Source: Glandiceps talaboti
Taxonomy: Eukaryota; Hemichordata; Enteropneusta; Spengelidae
DNA length: 64,000 nt
Assembly (NCBI RefSeq): GCF_964340395.1
Contig: NC_135568.1
Span: forward strand, 15,981,776-16,045,775
Direction of reading: 5' to 3'
Position 1 is the first letter of the stretch. Each line of letters begins with the position of its first letter. Position numbers and translations under genes: made by a program. The notes beneath the pieces are model-generated. The model made no database searches and was not told where the DNA came from. It worked only from the letters and a program-made list of their open reading frames with translations. Positions 11,746 through 24,452 of the stretch are shown here, in pieces.

Positions 11746-12780
11746 ACTAGAGTATATGTGAAAAAGGTTAACTGCCATTTTTACAGTTGGTAATTGTATA
11801 TTGCTATAGACCAATGTATTCTCAGTCAAGTTTTAAAGGTATACACAGAAGGTTGATAGACGTATTAGAAATATGAAGGTTATTTTACCACATGTAATTG
11901 TCTATGGCCATATTCAAATCCATGCTCAGTCTGGTGTTTAAGGTATGCAAGGGAGGCTGATGTTGATATTGTTTGCCGTAAAAGTCAAATATTGATGAGA
12001 ATGAGATGTAAGGTGAATGTCTCTCTTTAGGCCATAAAGTGTTCCTCTACAAAAACAAACAGACAAACAAACTACAAACAAACTACTATTTCGACCAAAA
12101 ACGACACCTCATACACCAATTCAAATCTTAAACTGGAGCAAAGCACAATAGTATTAACTGTCAGCATATTTTCCGCCAAATATAGACTTGTCAAAACTAA
12201 AACATGCATTTTAATGCACAGCCTGGCTTCAATCTTTTGGGTGGTTTTCCTTTCTTTCATAAACCTTCTACATGCTTTGGATACGTAATTCATTTGTCCT
12301 TAAGTTTCAATTGTCCCAGTTAACGTTGTTGGTAATCTCGATGGGCTTTCACGTTCACCCGAGTGCTTAGCAATCAGTCACCCAGGTTATCCTTTCATAT
12401 ACGGGAAAACAGTTGGGTTAAAAAAATTATTTAAAAAAATAAAGAATGAAAAATACTGTCGACCTAAACAAGATTAAACCAAGTACTGATATGGTGTACG
12501 AAATGTAAACTTAGTATAACAATCGACCCCAACATTGTATATATATAAAACTTTAGAGCACATGTGAAGCAATCCTATTTACCAAGTGCAAATTTTATGT
12601 TGCTGATTCCAAAACAATACATAAGAACAATGGTGTACATGGAGGTGTACATTGTTCTCGTGTGGTTGAGGTACATAAATACAAGTTACAAACATAAATA
12701 TTCACCAATAGTTATTTAGGGACCCTAGCAAGGATAATATCAAGGAGAGATGTGATGGAAAAGACAATATAATACACAAT

Positions 12781-12904
<124 letters not shown>

Positions 12905-13461
12905 AACGTCACAATTGTGCAACTATATATCATTTGTAAACTATAGCAATACATACATTAGATGTAGTAAAGTATACAATATGTTGTTAGTGATTTGGTA
13001 AGTTTGTATTCTTGACAATAAGGTATACTATTCATGATTGTAATTATAAATTATATAATTTTATTTCGGTATTATTGGTTATTAACGATTCTATCTTAAT
13101 TATGGTAATAAAGTCTACTGCATTGGGTAAAACGCACTTTCACAATTTTCTGTGTTATGTTACACCACTCTTCCAATTTTGTTCCAACGAATCAATATTA
13201 TTAAATTATCACAACAAGTGTCTTACTGCCAAACCAGAGTGACTGTAGAGTTTCAATTAGGTGGCACAATGTAATATATAATTGACTGGATGTAGATAAA
13301 ACCACATAAAAGTGCTCAATACGGGTAGTAGAGCGAATAATATATATATATATATATAATATCCATGGAGGTACTAGGTAAAACCATATATTCTTTCCTA
13401 AACTATACGACAAGAAGGCTCTCATCAATCGAACAGTTCATATCTTTGCACAACCACAACC

Positions 13462-13493
<32 letters not shown>

Positions 13494-13748
13494 AAAAAAA
13501 AATACACTTGACCCTGACGTGATATCAATATTACGACACGCCATGGTTGTTACATGTAACGTAACTATAAATTAAGATAACAGCTGCTCTGTCTATATAT
13601 TAAAACTTCAAAGACGCGTAGCCGTCAAAGTTTCCTTACCCCGGTACTATACTAATCGAGAGGTATTTAAATTTTTAATGCCATGTAACTTGGAAACTTG
13701 ACTATGATCATCAATTTCAGCTGAAGGTATATCAGTTATATATCGAGC

Positions 13749-13814
13749 TGTAGCCCTGCTCGCATACGGAGTAAGTCGTCCCTTCGCGTGCACCGTCTGC
13801 AAGCAGGACTACAA
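13749..13814. repeat. GC-rich hairpin
   Basis: TGTAGCCCTGCTCGCA and TGCAAGCAGGACTACA are inverted repeats with two mismatches around a 34-base loop, in otherwise AT-rich DNA near the left edge of the A-specific block. Confidence 0.55.
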
Positions 13815-14021
13815 TATTGCACCTTGTTTTCATTTATAATTTACAATACTTTTTTTATATATTTTATTTTGTTTTAGTTACTGTCACTAAACATTTTTCG
13901 TTTTACTTCTTTATTTTCGTATGGGATTTACAAAAATCACAACGAGGTCGACGGAGCGAAACCGCTACAGCTACTACTGTTATTTTAGACCATGACAAAT
14001 AAAAACGTATGGACGGTGTAC

Positions 14022-14152
14022 CTGTGACAATTCGTTTAGCTGTGACCTCATCTGAAATGAATGTATAGACGCTACCTCCATATGTATACTTTGTTTCAAC
14101 TTTCTTACTTGTAGCCAAAGACCTCGTACTTGTTGCAGTAGAGGGCATTGTC
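14022..14152 (-). CDS. Candidate second exon of a minus-strand gene
   Basis: On the minus strand: acceptor GTTGTTTTTTACAG, an open frame reading TMPSTATSTRSLATSKK, VETKYTYGGSVYTFISDE and VTAKRIVTG, then donor GTACAC. The phase joins without a stop to the first exon at 14282-14313 through a 128-base intron. Function unknown. No third exon (phase 1) was identified further left. Confidence 0.45.
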
Positions 14153-14281
14153 CTGTAAAAAACAACATCAAAACATAGGTCAAAGTACGATAGGTCAGAG
14201 TTGAACTCATTTGTAAATAAAATTAATACCAGTGTCGGGATTTTTCATCACTTTTAACAAAAAATATCTCACTTTTTGAAT

Positions 14282-14313
14282 TCGGCGCCTTCATTGTCCG
14301 CCATCTTGTTCTC
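14282..14313 (-). CDS. Candidate first exon of a minus-strand gene (MADNEGAEFKK)
   Basis: Minus strand CAAGATGGCGGACAATG gives MADNEGAEFK plus two bases of the next codon, ending at donor GTGAGA. The start region carries the CAAGATGGCGG element often seen at animal promoters (YY1-type), and CpG-rich DNA lies just upstream. Short, so confidence is moderate; the spliced frame with 14022-14152 supports it. Confidence 0.45.
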
Positions 14314-14319
14314 GTCTGC

Positions 14320-14440
14320 TCCCGGTGCAGACGAGGGTCGTGTTCGCGGGTCAAGAACAAGCTTCGGCAGAATAGCCGAACATCAGTAAATGACGTCACA
14401 GCTCCCGAAGCTTGTTCTCGCGTCGAGAACAGTGCGCCCA
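14320..14440 (-). promoter_or_regulatory. Candidate CpG-rich promoter with CRE and inverted repeat
   Basis: Upstream of the MADNEG start, a GC-rich patch in AT-rich DNA contains TGACGTCA (14391-14398), a full cAMP-response-element palindrome. It is flanked by a perfect 14-base inverted repeat, AGAACAAGCTTCGG at 14354-14367 and its complement at 14405-14418. Confidence 0.4.
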
Positions 14441-15057
14441 AACGCACCCAATGTTGCACTGCATGTACATTGTACAGTAAGAAAGACTGTGTTTTCAAGT
14501 GTTTGTATTGGTATTTTCGTTGAATCTGAAGACTAATACATACAAGGAGGGAAATGAACATTCAAAATCACATCATCTGTAAGCTTTATTGCAAAAAAAA
14601 TTCAGTCACCATTGTCCGCTCTCTTCAGACCGTTCACGCTGTACGTTGTACGCAAACGCACGCGCACGTACATGTATAATAAAACATCACACACTTCAAT
14701 TTGTATCACATACCGTACAGTAGTACTTACTACTATTTTAATTTTCTTTATTCGTGTTTGTATTATTCGATTATAAATATCCATAATCTTCGCTTTATTG
14801 TTCCATGGTGTCCATGTGATCGGTGGGGTGAGGGTGGGGCCAATTGGTGTTAAATGTGTCATTTAGTTTAATTACAATCTGTATTGTTGTTTCATGCCAG
14901 CTTCAGTTTTTATGCTAATTTTTACAACGGGTTCATGCACGCGCAGCATTCATGTGCTTGTCTGCTGTAATAAATCCACGCATGTGCAGTCATTCGTATC
15001 TTTGGTACTGCAGATTCAACAGGTCGGTAACTCAGACGGCCTAAAATTAACAATTTC

Positions 15058-16009
15058 ATGTCACTCCGACTCTGTTCCTCCTGCGGAAATCCTCTGAAAG
15101 GTCATACAGGACTTAGCGGACGTTTTTGTTCGTCGAAAATGTTGAAATCACCACAACACGAGTCTACTGGCCCAGACAGTTCCGAGTATGTTGAGTCGAC
15201 AGACCAGGACGTTGCAAGCACTGAGCAAGATAATCACAAGGGCAAGAACGTGAAAACAGAACGGAAATCTACTAAACCAACACACAGCAAAGCCAAAGCA
15301 ACGCAGTACCTGTACCAACAACAGATAGACGCTCTTTCAGATAAACTACAACGGCTTACTGTTCGCGTGGCAGGGAAAAACAGACCCAGAGGACATTCAC
15401 ACAGAAACACAGTGAGTAACGGTAATATACAAGCACTTCGCAAAGAGAAAGCATTGCAACAGTCAGTGGCAAAGTTACTGACTGCCGGAAATGGGTCTCC
15501 CTCAACTTTATCAAGTGATTATAATGGCAATTCGGACTCCGACTCAAGTTTATTCAACTACGAAGGGGACAGTCCTAGTTCAACCACCCGACATCGTGGC
15601 AAAAAGGCGCGAACCAAACAATGTAGCAAGACAAGCCTCCTACGACGCGGGAAGACAAGCACATCGCGTGATCGCCACACGTCCACGAAGATCAGGAGAA
15701 CGCAAGGTAAGACGATTACAAGCGGGGCCCTGCAGACGCTCGGCAGATAGAGTTCGCAAGTACGTTCCCTGGCCGTACGAATTTATCAGCGACCCTACTC
15801 CAAACCGAACAGATGATCTCACCTTCGGTGAATTTTCACTCCCACAATTCGTAGCTGGGGAATTAGAAATAATACAAAACGATCTATTCAGCAACGGCGA
15901 AGCGTTACACAGACTCAGACACTTACAGGCCCTCATGCTAGACGTACTTCTGTATCCATGGGAACGAGTACGCAAATTCCACAAAGTAGTACTGAAGGCC
16001 AATTCTTAG
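15058..16009 (+). mobile_element. Retroelement gag-like ORF1 remnant with a frame change
   Basis: Two overlapping frames. The first (15058-15750, 230 aa) starts MSLRLCSSCGNPLKGHTG and SGRFC, a short CxxC...H...C zinc-finger-like motif, then Lys/Arg/Ser-rich sequence. The second (15491-16009, +1 frame) ends with KYVPWPYEFISDPT, LPQFVAGELEI and LLYPWERVRKFHKVVL. The WP..F...P..R, then QFV.G, then W..vr..H layout recalls ORF1 proteins of tyrosine-recombinase (DIRS-like) retroelements; that assignment is from memory. No reverse transcriptase or recombinase follows. The first frame probably shifts into the second near 15600. Confidence 0.5.
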
Positions 16010-16209
16010 TTCATATGCATGGTATATTCATTAACCCATCCAAAATTGTCATTCCAAACACGCCATGTCTTTTCACTGCACCTATCACCATCGCCGCCAA
16101 GCAAAATGTTAATTTTTTCAGGAGTTGGGGTGGTTGAGTGGGGGTTGGGGTATAGGTGGGATTGATGAGCGCCCCTCAAGCCACAAACTTAAACTCATAG
16201 ACTTCCACC

Positions 16210-16346
16210 ATGGTGAGCGACCAAAAGATTCACTACCTAGTTTCAGATATAGCTAAAGATTTACAACACCCCACATTCAAAAAGCAGAACTGTTCATTGG
16301 CACCAAAAAAGGTTCTATCCATAACGAATGATTGTTTGAACAAAAG
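16210..16346 (+). CDS. Candidate short first exon (MVSDQKIHYLV...)
   Basis: CCACCATGG start context, open frame MVSDQKIHYLVSDIAKD, LQHPTFKKQNCS, LAPKKVLSITNDCLNKR, then donor AAAAG/GTAAGT in phase 2. No downstream exon was recognised. An antisense frame overlaps it (16315-16506), and the B-C spacer has only a decayed match near 57200, so this may be chance. Confidence 0.22.
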
Positions 16347-17540
16347 GTAAGTATGGTCCATGAAGGAACTCTTTCCATGTCCCAGTCTTGTTATTATGAA
16401 GGAATGAACCAGATTGGTTAGTTGTATCCATTGTCAAAGCTATACTAGCTGCAACGGGAACGTTTTTTAAACCTGTTTTGGTATAAAATTGACGTACTCG
16501 TAACATTGTTCATCATCAGATGTATAGAATCACTTGTGGGTAAACACATTTGCGTAGCAATACAATATGATATTGTGTAATGTATCTAATCAAATCTAAT
16601 CATTGGTATTTAGAAAAACCCACAGTAAATAAATTATATTGCTGGCTCTCTGATCGAAAAATAATAGCCTTCCGTAATTACAAGGGGGGGGGGGCGAGGG
16701 AATGTGGGGTGGGGGGGTCAATTTATACAAATCAGTTCGGGTGAGGGCCATATTTTAGAAAATGGAATTATGGGAGGGGCACATTTTGCTTTGACTGACT
16801 GTATTGTCTAGCTTAGCATTACATTGTGATTATGGCATCCCCGGCATTCTACCCTTGGGGTTACTGAAGACACCCTCACAGCTAATGCAGTCTTCAACAC
16901 TTTCAAATTGATCTGGTATTCCTGGATGGGAATTTGCTTTGCAAATTGCATTGACTTGGTTATCCATGTTAATATGGCATTACTTTTGAGAATGAGTCAT
17001 TTGTCACTAAGCCCACGGTCTGTCAGAAAGTCCAGCAGCTCCTCACCTATTCGTTATCCTCCAGTGACAGACCGAGATAGCATATGGAGGCTATAGGCTG
17101 ACAACTGTCGCCTGCCCTCGAGCGGTAGGTTCAAAGTTCACAAAAGCTAAAAAAAACTACTCCATGGTAAAAAAAAATAATAACAGGTTAAACAATTTAT
17201 AATCGAGGCGCATTTCACGTTAAAGAGACTCCTTCACTAGATCATGACAAATCTGTTTTCTACCATCACGAAACGCACAATACCAAAGTCATGTATCAAA
17301 ATAGTGAATATTCATGGACTGTCTTGATTATATTAGCATATTTCAGAAATTACTTTTCTGTTGAGGACAGAGACAAACATTTCTGCTCTTAGTTCGAATA
17401 TTTCACTGACTGACTACAAAACTCCCACACAGTGTTGAAACATATGCATCATGATAGGCAGCACGAATTAATCCCTGGCATGAGCCAAATTTACACATTT
17501 AAGAAATACTGGTATATTTTCAAAATCAATTAAACCCTTT
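16347..17540. other. Non-coding spacer
   Basis: Poly-G runs at about 16684 and otherwise no supported gene. From about 17200 the sequence is related to 60970-61260, 63735-64000 and, in part, 26015-26200, so it is an ancestral upstream block of this gene family or a dispersed repeat. Confidence 0.4.
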
Positions 17541-17770
17541 AAAGCCTGACACCCTATGTTTAGGGTGAAAGTACATATAGTTGCAGAAACCAAGTAATTA
17601 AAGCCTGACACTTCATATTTAGGGTGTAATTACATAGAGTTACAGAAATCAAGTTATTAAAGCCTGACACTTCATATTTAGGGTGTAATTAAATAGAGTT
17701 ACAGAAACCAAGTTATTAAAGCCTGACACTTCATATTTAGGGTGTAATTACATATAGTTACAGAAACAAG
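17541..17770. repeat. 59-bp minisatellite
   Basis: Four units beginning AAAGCCTGACACTTCATATT at 17541, 17600, 17659 and 17718. Confidence 0.9.
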
Positions 17771-17796
17771 GCCGTATTTAAGGTGGATAGCCTTAA

Positions 17797-18228
17797 TGAC
17801 ACATTATCATTAAAGACCTCATTAATGTCAGCAATAGGGCATATCGTGTTGCAAAGACACTTTCAGTAATTGTGGATGGAGGATGGGACACCTTTTACTA
17901 TAGGTTCTCATGTGAAGGCCATATTTTATAAAGTGGACTTACGGGGCAGGCAGGTAGGCGCAGGCAGTCAGGGGCAGGCAGGCATGTATGGATGGATGTC
18001 GTGTTAACTTACATATCTACGTTACTATCTCTTTTCAATATGTTAATATCCTGAATATCGAACAAAACTCGTAATGGCCGTCAGTAGTCTTGAATTGCAA
18101 ATTCTAGAAATTGTAATTCTGTTGAGGACAGTACGAAAGCCGATACGGCTCACATTTTCCATTGCGTTTTTTTCCCCATTCCATTTTTGTGTTTGTTTTT
18201 TTTTGTTTTGTTTTGCATTCCATTTGTT

Positions 18229-18260
<32 letters not shown>

Positions 18261-18510
18261 CATACATACATACATACATACATACATACATACATACATA
18301 CAGACATACATACATACATACGCACATACGCACGTACTTACATACACACACATACGTACGTACGTACGTATTAAAATACACACACGTACGTACGTATGTA
18401 CACACATACATACTTACATTTGTTCACCAAAGCATATGGTGTGCTTTAGTCATTCGGCACTACTGAACAGAACATTGCTCTGGAAATCGGCGCTATTTAA
18501 CTTTGATTGA
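17797..18510. repeat. Segmental duplicate SD2, copy 1
   Basis: Starts GACACATTATCATTAAAGAC and runs through a GGCAGGCAGG stretch, an AT-rich part and a CATA/CGTA microsatellite (18231-18417). The second copy is 22847-24690, interrupted by a LINE. Confidence 0.85.
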
Positions 18511-18777
18511 TTCATTGATTGATTCATTGATTACATACATACATACTCGTCGATTTCGAAGTATAACTTCGTCACAGTACACGTCCTCGGACATTTACTG
18601 TTTTTATTAGGACTGTTTTGGTTAGCCGTCTGTTATTTTGTTCGAGGTGCAGCCTCATGACAGTAAATGTCCTCTGACTTCTACTATAACTATCAGTTAT
18701 TGAAATGTGATTAGTCGAATTTCCCAAATCAAAAGAGGTTATATTGCTATTGACAATCGACAATTGACAATTGACAA

Positions 18778-18778
<1 letters not shown>

Positions 18779-18837
<59 letters not shown>

Positions 18838-18867
18838 CCCTGCTTGTTTGTTTGTCTGCTTGCTTGC

Positions 18868-18899
<32 letters not shown>
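18779..18899. repeat. (TG)n microsatellites
   Basis: TG runs at 18779-18836 and 18869-18899, inside the block absent from SD1 copy 2. Confidence 0.95.
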
Positions 18900-18902
<3 letters not shown>

Positions 18903-19162
18903 GCTTTCGTTTTGGTCTGTTATTTCAAGGTTTTTTTTTGTTTTTTTTTGGTTATTTTTTATATCATATTACTGTATATGTTTTCCTTGGGCCTCGAACT
19001 CGACTAGTTTGAACAAACTACTTTTGTGGTCCAGCCAGAAGTTCAAGTTATTCTGTTATATATACTTTTCCTAATTGGCGATGTGATTACTTGATTATTT
19101 CATTTTCCTCACTTGATATGTAAAAAATTTTCAACCTCTGGCAAATAAATAATATATATATA
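18900..19162 (+). mobile_element. Probable LINE 3' tail fragment
   Basis: Contains CTTGGGCCTCGAACTCGACT and CTTTTGTGGTCC, resembling 3' ends of LINEs, with AT-rich tail. It is absent from SD1 copy 2, so it was inserted in copy 1 or lost from copy 2. Confidence 0.35.
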
Positions 19163-19540
19163 AGCAAATATTTCAATCCACAATCAATTCAATAATTGAC
19201 GTTTCTGACACCTTTCGTAAAACTTGAGCAAGGCTGAAGGTTTTTAATTACAGTGTTGATAAAGTACAAAACTAGTTAATAACACTGGTAAATAATTTTA
19301 CAGACAAAACCTAGAATTTCCTCTGACAATGTCCTAAACTAGAGTAGCATTACTTGTAAAATTAGAGATAAAAAAACATGTATGCATTGTATTTTTTGAA
19401 CGGCTTAGTATGTGAACACTTTATCAATCCATATAGCTTAAGCACGCGTTTGTTAAAGGGGAACACCACTCCAGGTAATAATGGTATTTTCATAAACTTT
19501 GGGTTCTAGGGAGTTATATTATGATAATTCACATCACATA

Positions 19541-19857
19541 CTTTTAGGTCGGTTACCAGGAAACATCATATTGACACAGGGGAAATATCTTACTCACTTT
19601 CACCTATACCACACTTCTTGGCAAAGCTCATAACTATTCAGTAACCAAATTATGGAATATGTTACCCAACTATGTAAGGCAGACTTCTTGATACATTATT
19701 TTCAAACGGAATTATTCGGTAAACTGTAATAACTCGTAGTAACTTCGGAGTTTAATTTCGTATTGTTTGTATATCTAGTGAGTTTTAGTAATTTCGATCA
19801 GTGGTTAATGTATATAAATGAATATTAATAATTGCAACATTCAAGACTCTATTCGTA

Positions 19858-19894
<37 letters not shown>

Positions 19895-20090
19895 GTTTGT
19901 GTTTGTGTATGGTGTGTGTGTGTATTGTATTTCGTTGGTAATTTTGTTTCAGTGCTATTTGAAATTGAAATTATTTGTAGCCTATGATGCATTTTTATCG
20001 TTTTTAGTTTTAGTTTAAGAGGTCTCCTTGGGAGAGCAGCCTCACATTTGAAAGAACTACCCTATTTAAATAAGTTAGATAGATGGATTG
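19541..20090 (+). mobile_element. LINE 3' remnant in SD1 copy 1
   Basis: A broken frame reads YSVTKLWNMLPNYVRQTS then a stop and FKRNYSV, the C-terminal WN.LP motif of LINE polyproteins. It continues into a 3'-UTR-like region ending GGGAGAGCAGCCTCACATTT and GAACTACCC near a TAGA-rich tail. Confidence 0.55.
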
Positions 20091-22410
20091 ATGAATCGAA
20101 GGATGGATGGACATGAATGCATATCTGCTGTTCTCGACCACTTATGAAATGGTTTAAAACCATCGTCGAATAGTTGTAAAACCTACAAGTGGTTTTAGAG
20201 GTGTCCAGCACCAGATATTTTAACTATTAGACACTCGAAAGCAAATATTTCAATCCATGATCAACTCAATAATTGACTTTGAATATCGCATGAATAAGCA
20301 AACGATTGTTAAAGGGGAATTTTAGCTTGGTTGCCAGGAAGCACCAAATTCACGCAGGGAAAATATCTTACCAACTTTCACCTATACCACATTTCAATGG
20401 AGGGGGGGGGGGGGTTTAGCTGTACCTTATTTTATATTTTATATTGTTTGTTTTGAAAAATGTTGCTTCGACGCAAAATCAAATAAACTATCAGTCAGAA
20501 TACCCCTTCTATGATAGTCTGACATAGTCATTGAATTTGTTATTGCATAGAACGTGCTATGATAACTATTGTGGATTCTTAATATGATAGGGAAATGTGG
20601 TTATAATTACTTTCAATTTGGTAGGGGAACTTAGATTTGATCTTTAATCAACCGAAATACAATTTTTTTAAATGTTAAGGTTTGACGTTAAAAGAACACC
20701 TTTTCCCAAATCCGAAGTGGGGAACTTAGAGTTTGTCTTTACCCAACCGAATGAAAAATATTATGTGTTTTAAATGTTAAGTAACAGAACACCCTTTATC
20801 AAATCCTAGAGCATTTAAAGGCGACGCTTTACGCATTGATCAGAAGCCTGTGGCAATGCAACTAGTTTTACGAGTACATGCTCTCATTACACATTACTTT
20901 ATCAGGTCAAATATACCACTGTCATAGTAATATTTCTAGTTGTAATGTATCGTTACCGGTATATCTTAACAGGGTGTAGGCGTTTTCTATTTTGCTACCT
21001 TAGGCGTGAAAAAATTAAACAGCTGTCCCGACCTACTATACCCATATTTTTAGCATTTCATTTTTTTTGATGGGCTTTGTATCCTCATGCTAGCTTTAGC
21101 ATGTCAGTAAAACGCACTTTTTTTTTCAAAATTAAGGGGATGTTTTTTATATTTTCGGAATAATACACCTGACCATATACATTTGAGTTACTTACAAGTT
21201 ATATACACATCATGACCATTGAAAAAAAAATTGGCATGAGACACTGATATAGCATGTAATATCTTATTCAGTGGTTTGCTTGGCTGTGATGATGCATACA
21301 AGCGTGAATTAAACTAAGCTATTGCATATCCAACGTACACTAAAAGGAATGAGCAATACTTTACGACCATGGGAAGGGGCCGAGCAGTTATTGGGCCATC
21401 AACATTCTGAGAGTTTAAAAGTCTTGTAATGTTTTGCTTTTTATTTGTGATTTTATTGGAAACAAATTAAACGTCAGATGTCATTTACCAAGAGCACATG
21501 CGCAACATATCTTTCAGCTTTGCCACAACAAAACACACTTCATAGCCAGATAACATGTACTGCATAGTAAAATTGTCTCAATGTTCAAGCATTGTAAGAC
21601 ATTAGATTACGTCTATGAACAGTTTCCGTAATCTTTCGTAGCTCGGCTTACAACTATTACTACTGATCTTCGCACACAGCTGACAGACCAAGTAATAAAA
21701 CTCGAATCACTCTCATATCTCATATCCGACTCAACTTCTGTATGTACGTACCAGGATCACACTTGAACTTTAAAGGGAATTAGCTCAGACTATACACAGT
21801 TTGTGTTTAAATTCTACACTGGAAACCAAGGCAGCACCCAGTAATGTGCCTCGTTCATTGACTTCCCGCGAAGCCAAGTACCCCTGCCAAGAACTGAGTG
21901 CCTGTCAGTCCCAAGTGTTCTTTATTGTGACGTCCTTAAAGTCTAAATTTACATAACGTATGGCCAATGGCCAAATAATTAATGCAATCCATATAACACT
22001 TCTGGGGCGTTATCATGCCCTAAAAGTATTCTCAAAAGATTGATGAATGATCACTATGAATCCTAGATATTTATGAAATGCAGACTGTCGTCTCATGTAT
22101 TCGAGTATGCTTGGAATCCTGTGTGGTCTGAATCCGATATCCTTGAGACAGTCTATTGACCTTTCAGTCAAACTAGGACATGCGATGTTGTTAAAATATT
22201 AAGTTTACTGAAAATATGAATATGTCATCTGTGACACAGCCATTGTGGCCGAGTCTTCGATTGCCTTTTTCCCTTGTCTTACCAATACCGATATTGCGTG
22301 TTTTTCATCGTTCTCTTGCTGATAGTGCGGTAACGTTATCGTCGTATTGTGGTGAAACTTTTCAACTATGATTGACCGTGGTTTGTTTCATTGATTAGCA
22401 CTGACACGAT

Positions 22411-22609
22411 GAGCCGTAACGATATCGCGTTTGACCCAAATTTTCCTCATTGCAGTTTATTTATTGAGAACAAATTTAGGTTCATAGAAATCACGCGTTC
22501 TGAAGACAGTGATATAACCCAAAAACTCGCTGTTTTTCTTTACCATGCACTTGTGGCTAAGCACATTAGAAGGGCAGGTCGTTGTGAGGCAGAGTGTGGG
22601 GAACGGTGA
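22411..22609 (+). other. Conserved small ORF family, copy 1 (MSRNDIAFDPNF)
   Basis: Frame MSRNDIAFDPNFPHCS, LFIENKFRFIEITRSEDSD, KLAVFLYHAL, then unrelated sequence where the duplicate breaks off. Relative to copies at 30608 and 32466 it has one in-frame extra codon and a few residue changes. CATTGCAG inside could instead be a splice acceptor. Function unknown. Confidence 0.35.
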
Positions 22610-22846
22610 ATAGAGAGAGAGGAGTCACTCCAGTTGTGGCTAAAATCAGAATACTGTATTTCACAGGATAAGTAATGTTAAAAGCTCAGCATATAGGAAA
22701 TGGGTGGTAACTAATATTGGTACGACGGATGTATGATCGTGTTGATAGATATATACAACATCTGTTTATGTAAGGGATGATATTACTGACATTTATGAGA
22801 TTTACGAGAGTATTCTTGAACTTGAAATGACCTCTGATGTCTCCGA
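22554..22846. other. Unique spacer
   Basis: No gene or repeat recognised between SD1 copy 1 and SD2 copy 2. Confidence 0.4.
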
Positions 22847-24420
22847 CAATGACACATTATCATTAAAGACCTCATTAATGTCAGCAATAGGGCATATCGT
22901 GGTGCAACGACACTTTCAGTAATTGTGGATGGAGGATGGGACACCGTTTACTATAGGTTCTCATGTGAAGGCCATATTTTATAAAATGGACTTACGGGGC
23001 AGGCAGGTAGGCACAGGCAGTCAGGGGCAGGCAGGCATGTATGGATGGATGCCGTGTTAACTTACATATCTAGGCTACTATCTTTTTTTTTTCTTTTTGT
23101 GGTAATTATCATTTGCTTCCAGAAGTAACACTTTTGATTTATTGATTTCACCAGGAAAAAACAACAACATACATAACAAATAAATTAACAAAGTATATAA
23201 ATTAAATTAAGTCAAAGAATATTCAATCAAATACATCATTAATTACATGGACCTGGTGGGGGTTGTAGGAATAGTTCTACAGAACTAGTCAAGCCCACAA
23301 CCCTTACAGAATGAGTTAAGTCGAAAATACTGGGTAAAACTCGGGTAGCGGAAAAATAAACAAAATGTGATAAGAATAATTGTCAAAATATTGCTTTGCA
23401 TGAACGAATAAATAGGATTTACAACAACAACAAAAACAGCAAGATAGACATACATACATACATACATACATACATACATACATACATACATACATACATT
23501 GAAGCACCTATTACTAAGTACTTACTTACTTATTGAAGTAAGTAAGCTTTTAAGGCATGTTTGAATGAATGAATGTCTGTAGGTTATGTTTTTTATGTAG
23601 TCTGGGAGTGAATTCCACTGTGTTACAGCTGCATACTTGATATTGTGTTGACTATGAGATAAGCTAACTTTAGGGACAGAGAAATTATTTTGAGTCGCGA
23701 AACGGGTGGGATACATGTGAGGAGGTTTTTAAAGTAATGTGTTATATCATGGGCAAAGTGATTATTCAACAAGTCAAAGATGAAAACGCATGTGTGCAGT
23801 TTACATAGTTTATAAATGTCTAAAATACCAAGTTGTCTGAAAAGAGGGTCGCTATGAGCATGAAAGTCAGAAAAAGTAATGAGGCGAGCAATTTTCTTTT
23901 GAAGTAAAAGTATTGGCTGTAAGGAAGTTGCATAGGTATTACCCCATATTTCTAGGCAGTAAGTAATGTGTGGTACAATGAGTGTGTTATATAATAACAA
24001 GAGAATGGCTTTCGGTACATAGTGTCGCAACTGTGTAATAAGTCCAACTTTTCGGGTGATAGCATTAACAACATTTTGGATATGTGATTTCCATGTAAGA
24101 TTGCGATCAAGAGTAACTCCTAGATAGGTTGATGACATGACGCACTGTATTTTCATTCCCGTCTATTCCTATATTACCCTCAACTGAGATTTTCCTGTGG
24201 GGTGTATTAATAATCATAATCTCTTTTCAATATGTTAATATCCTGAATATCGAACAAAACTCGTAATGGCCGTCAGTAGTCTTGAATTGCATATTCTAGA
24301 AATTATTTTTCTGTTGAGGACAGTACGAAAGCCGATACGGCTCACATTTTCCATTGCGTTTTTTTCCCCATTCCATTTTTGTGTTTGTTTTTTTTTGTTT
24401 TGTTTTGCATTCCATTTGTT

Positions 24421-24452
<32 letters not shown>

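Larger units (their letters stand above)
18545..22553. repeat. Segmental duplicate SD1, copy 1
   Basis: Near-identical over most of its length to 27814-30752. Differences: an extra TG/LINE-tail block at 18779-19162 and an extra ~580 bases at about 21655-22237. It contains LINE 3' remnants and ends in the ORF at 22411. Confidence 0.88.

Noticed and set aside
16315-16506. 63-residue minus-strand ORF
   Set aside because: Protein-like but isolated and overlapping the plus-strand exon candidate; no splice structure found.
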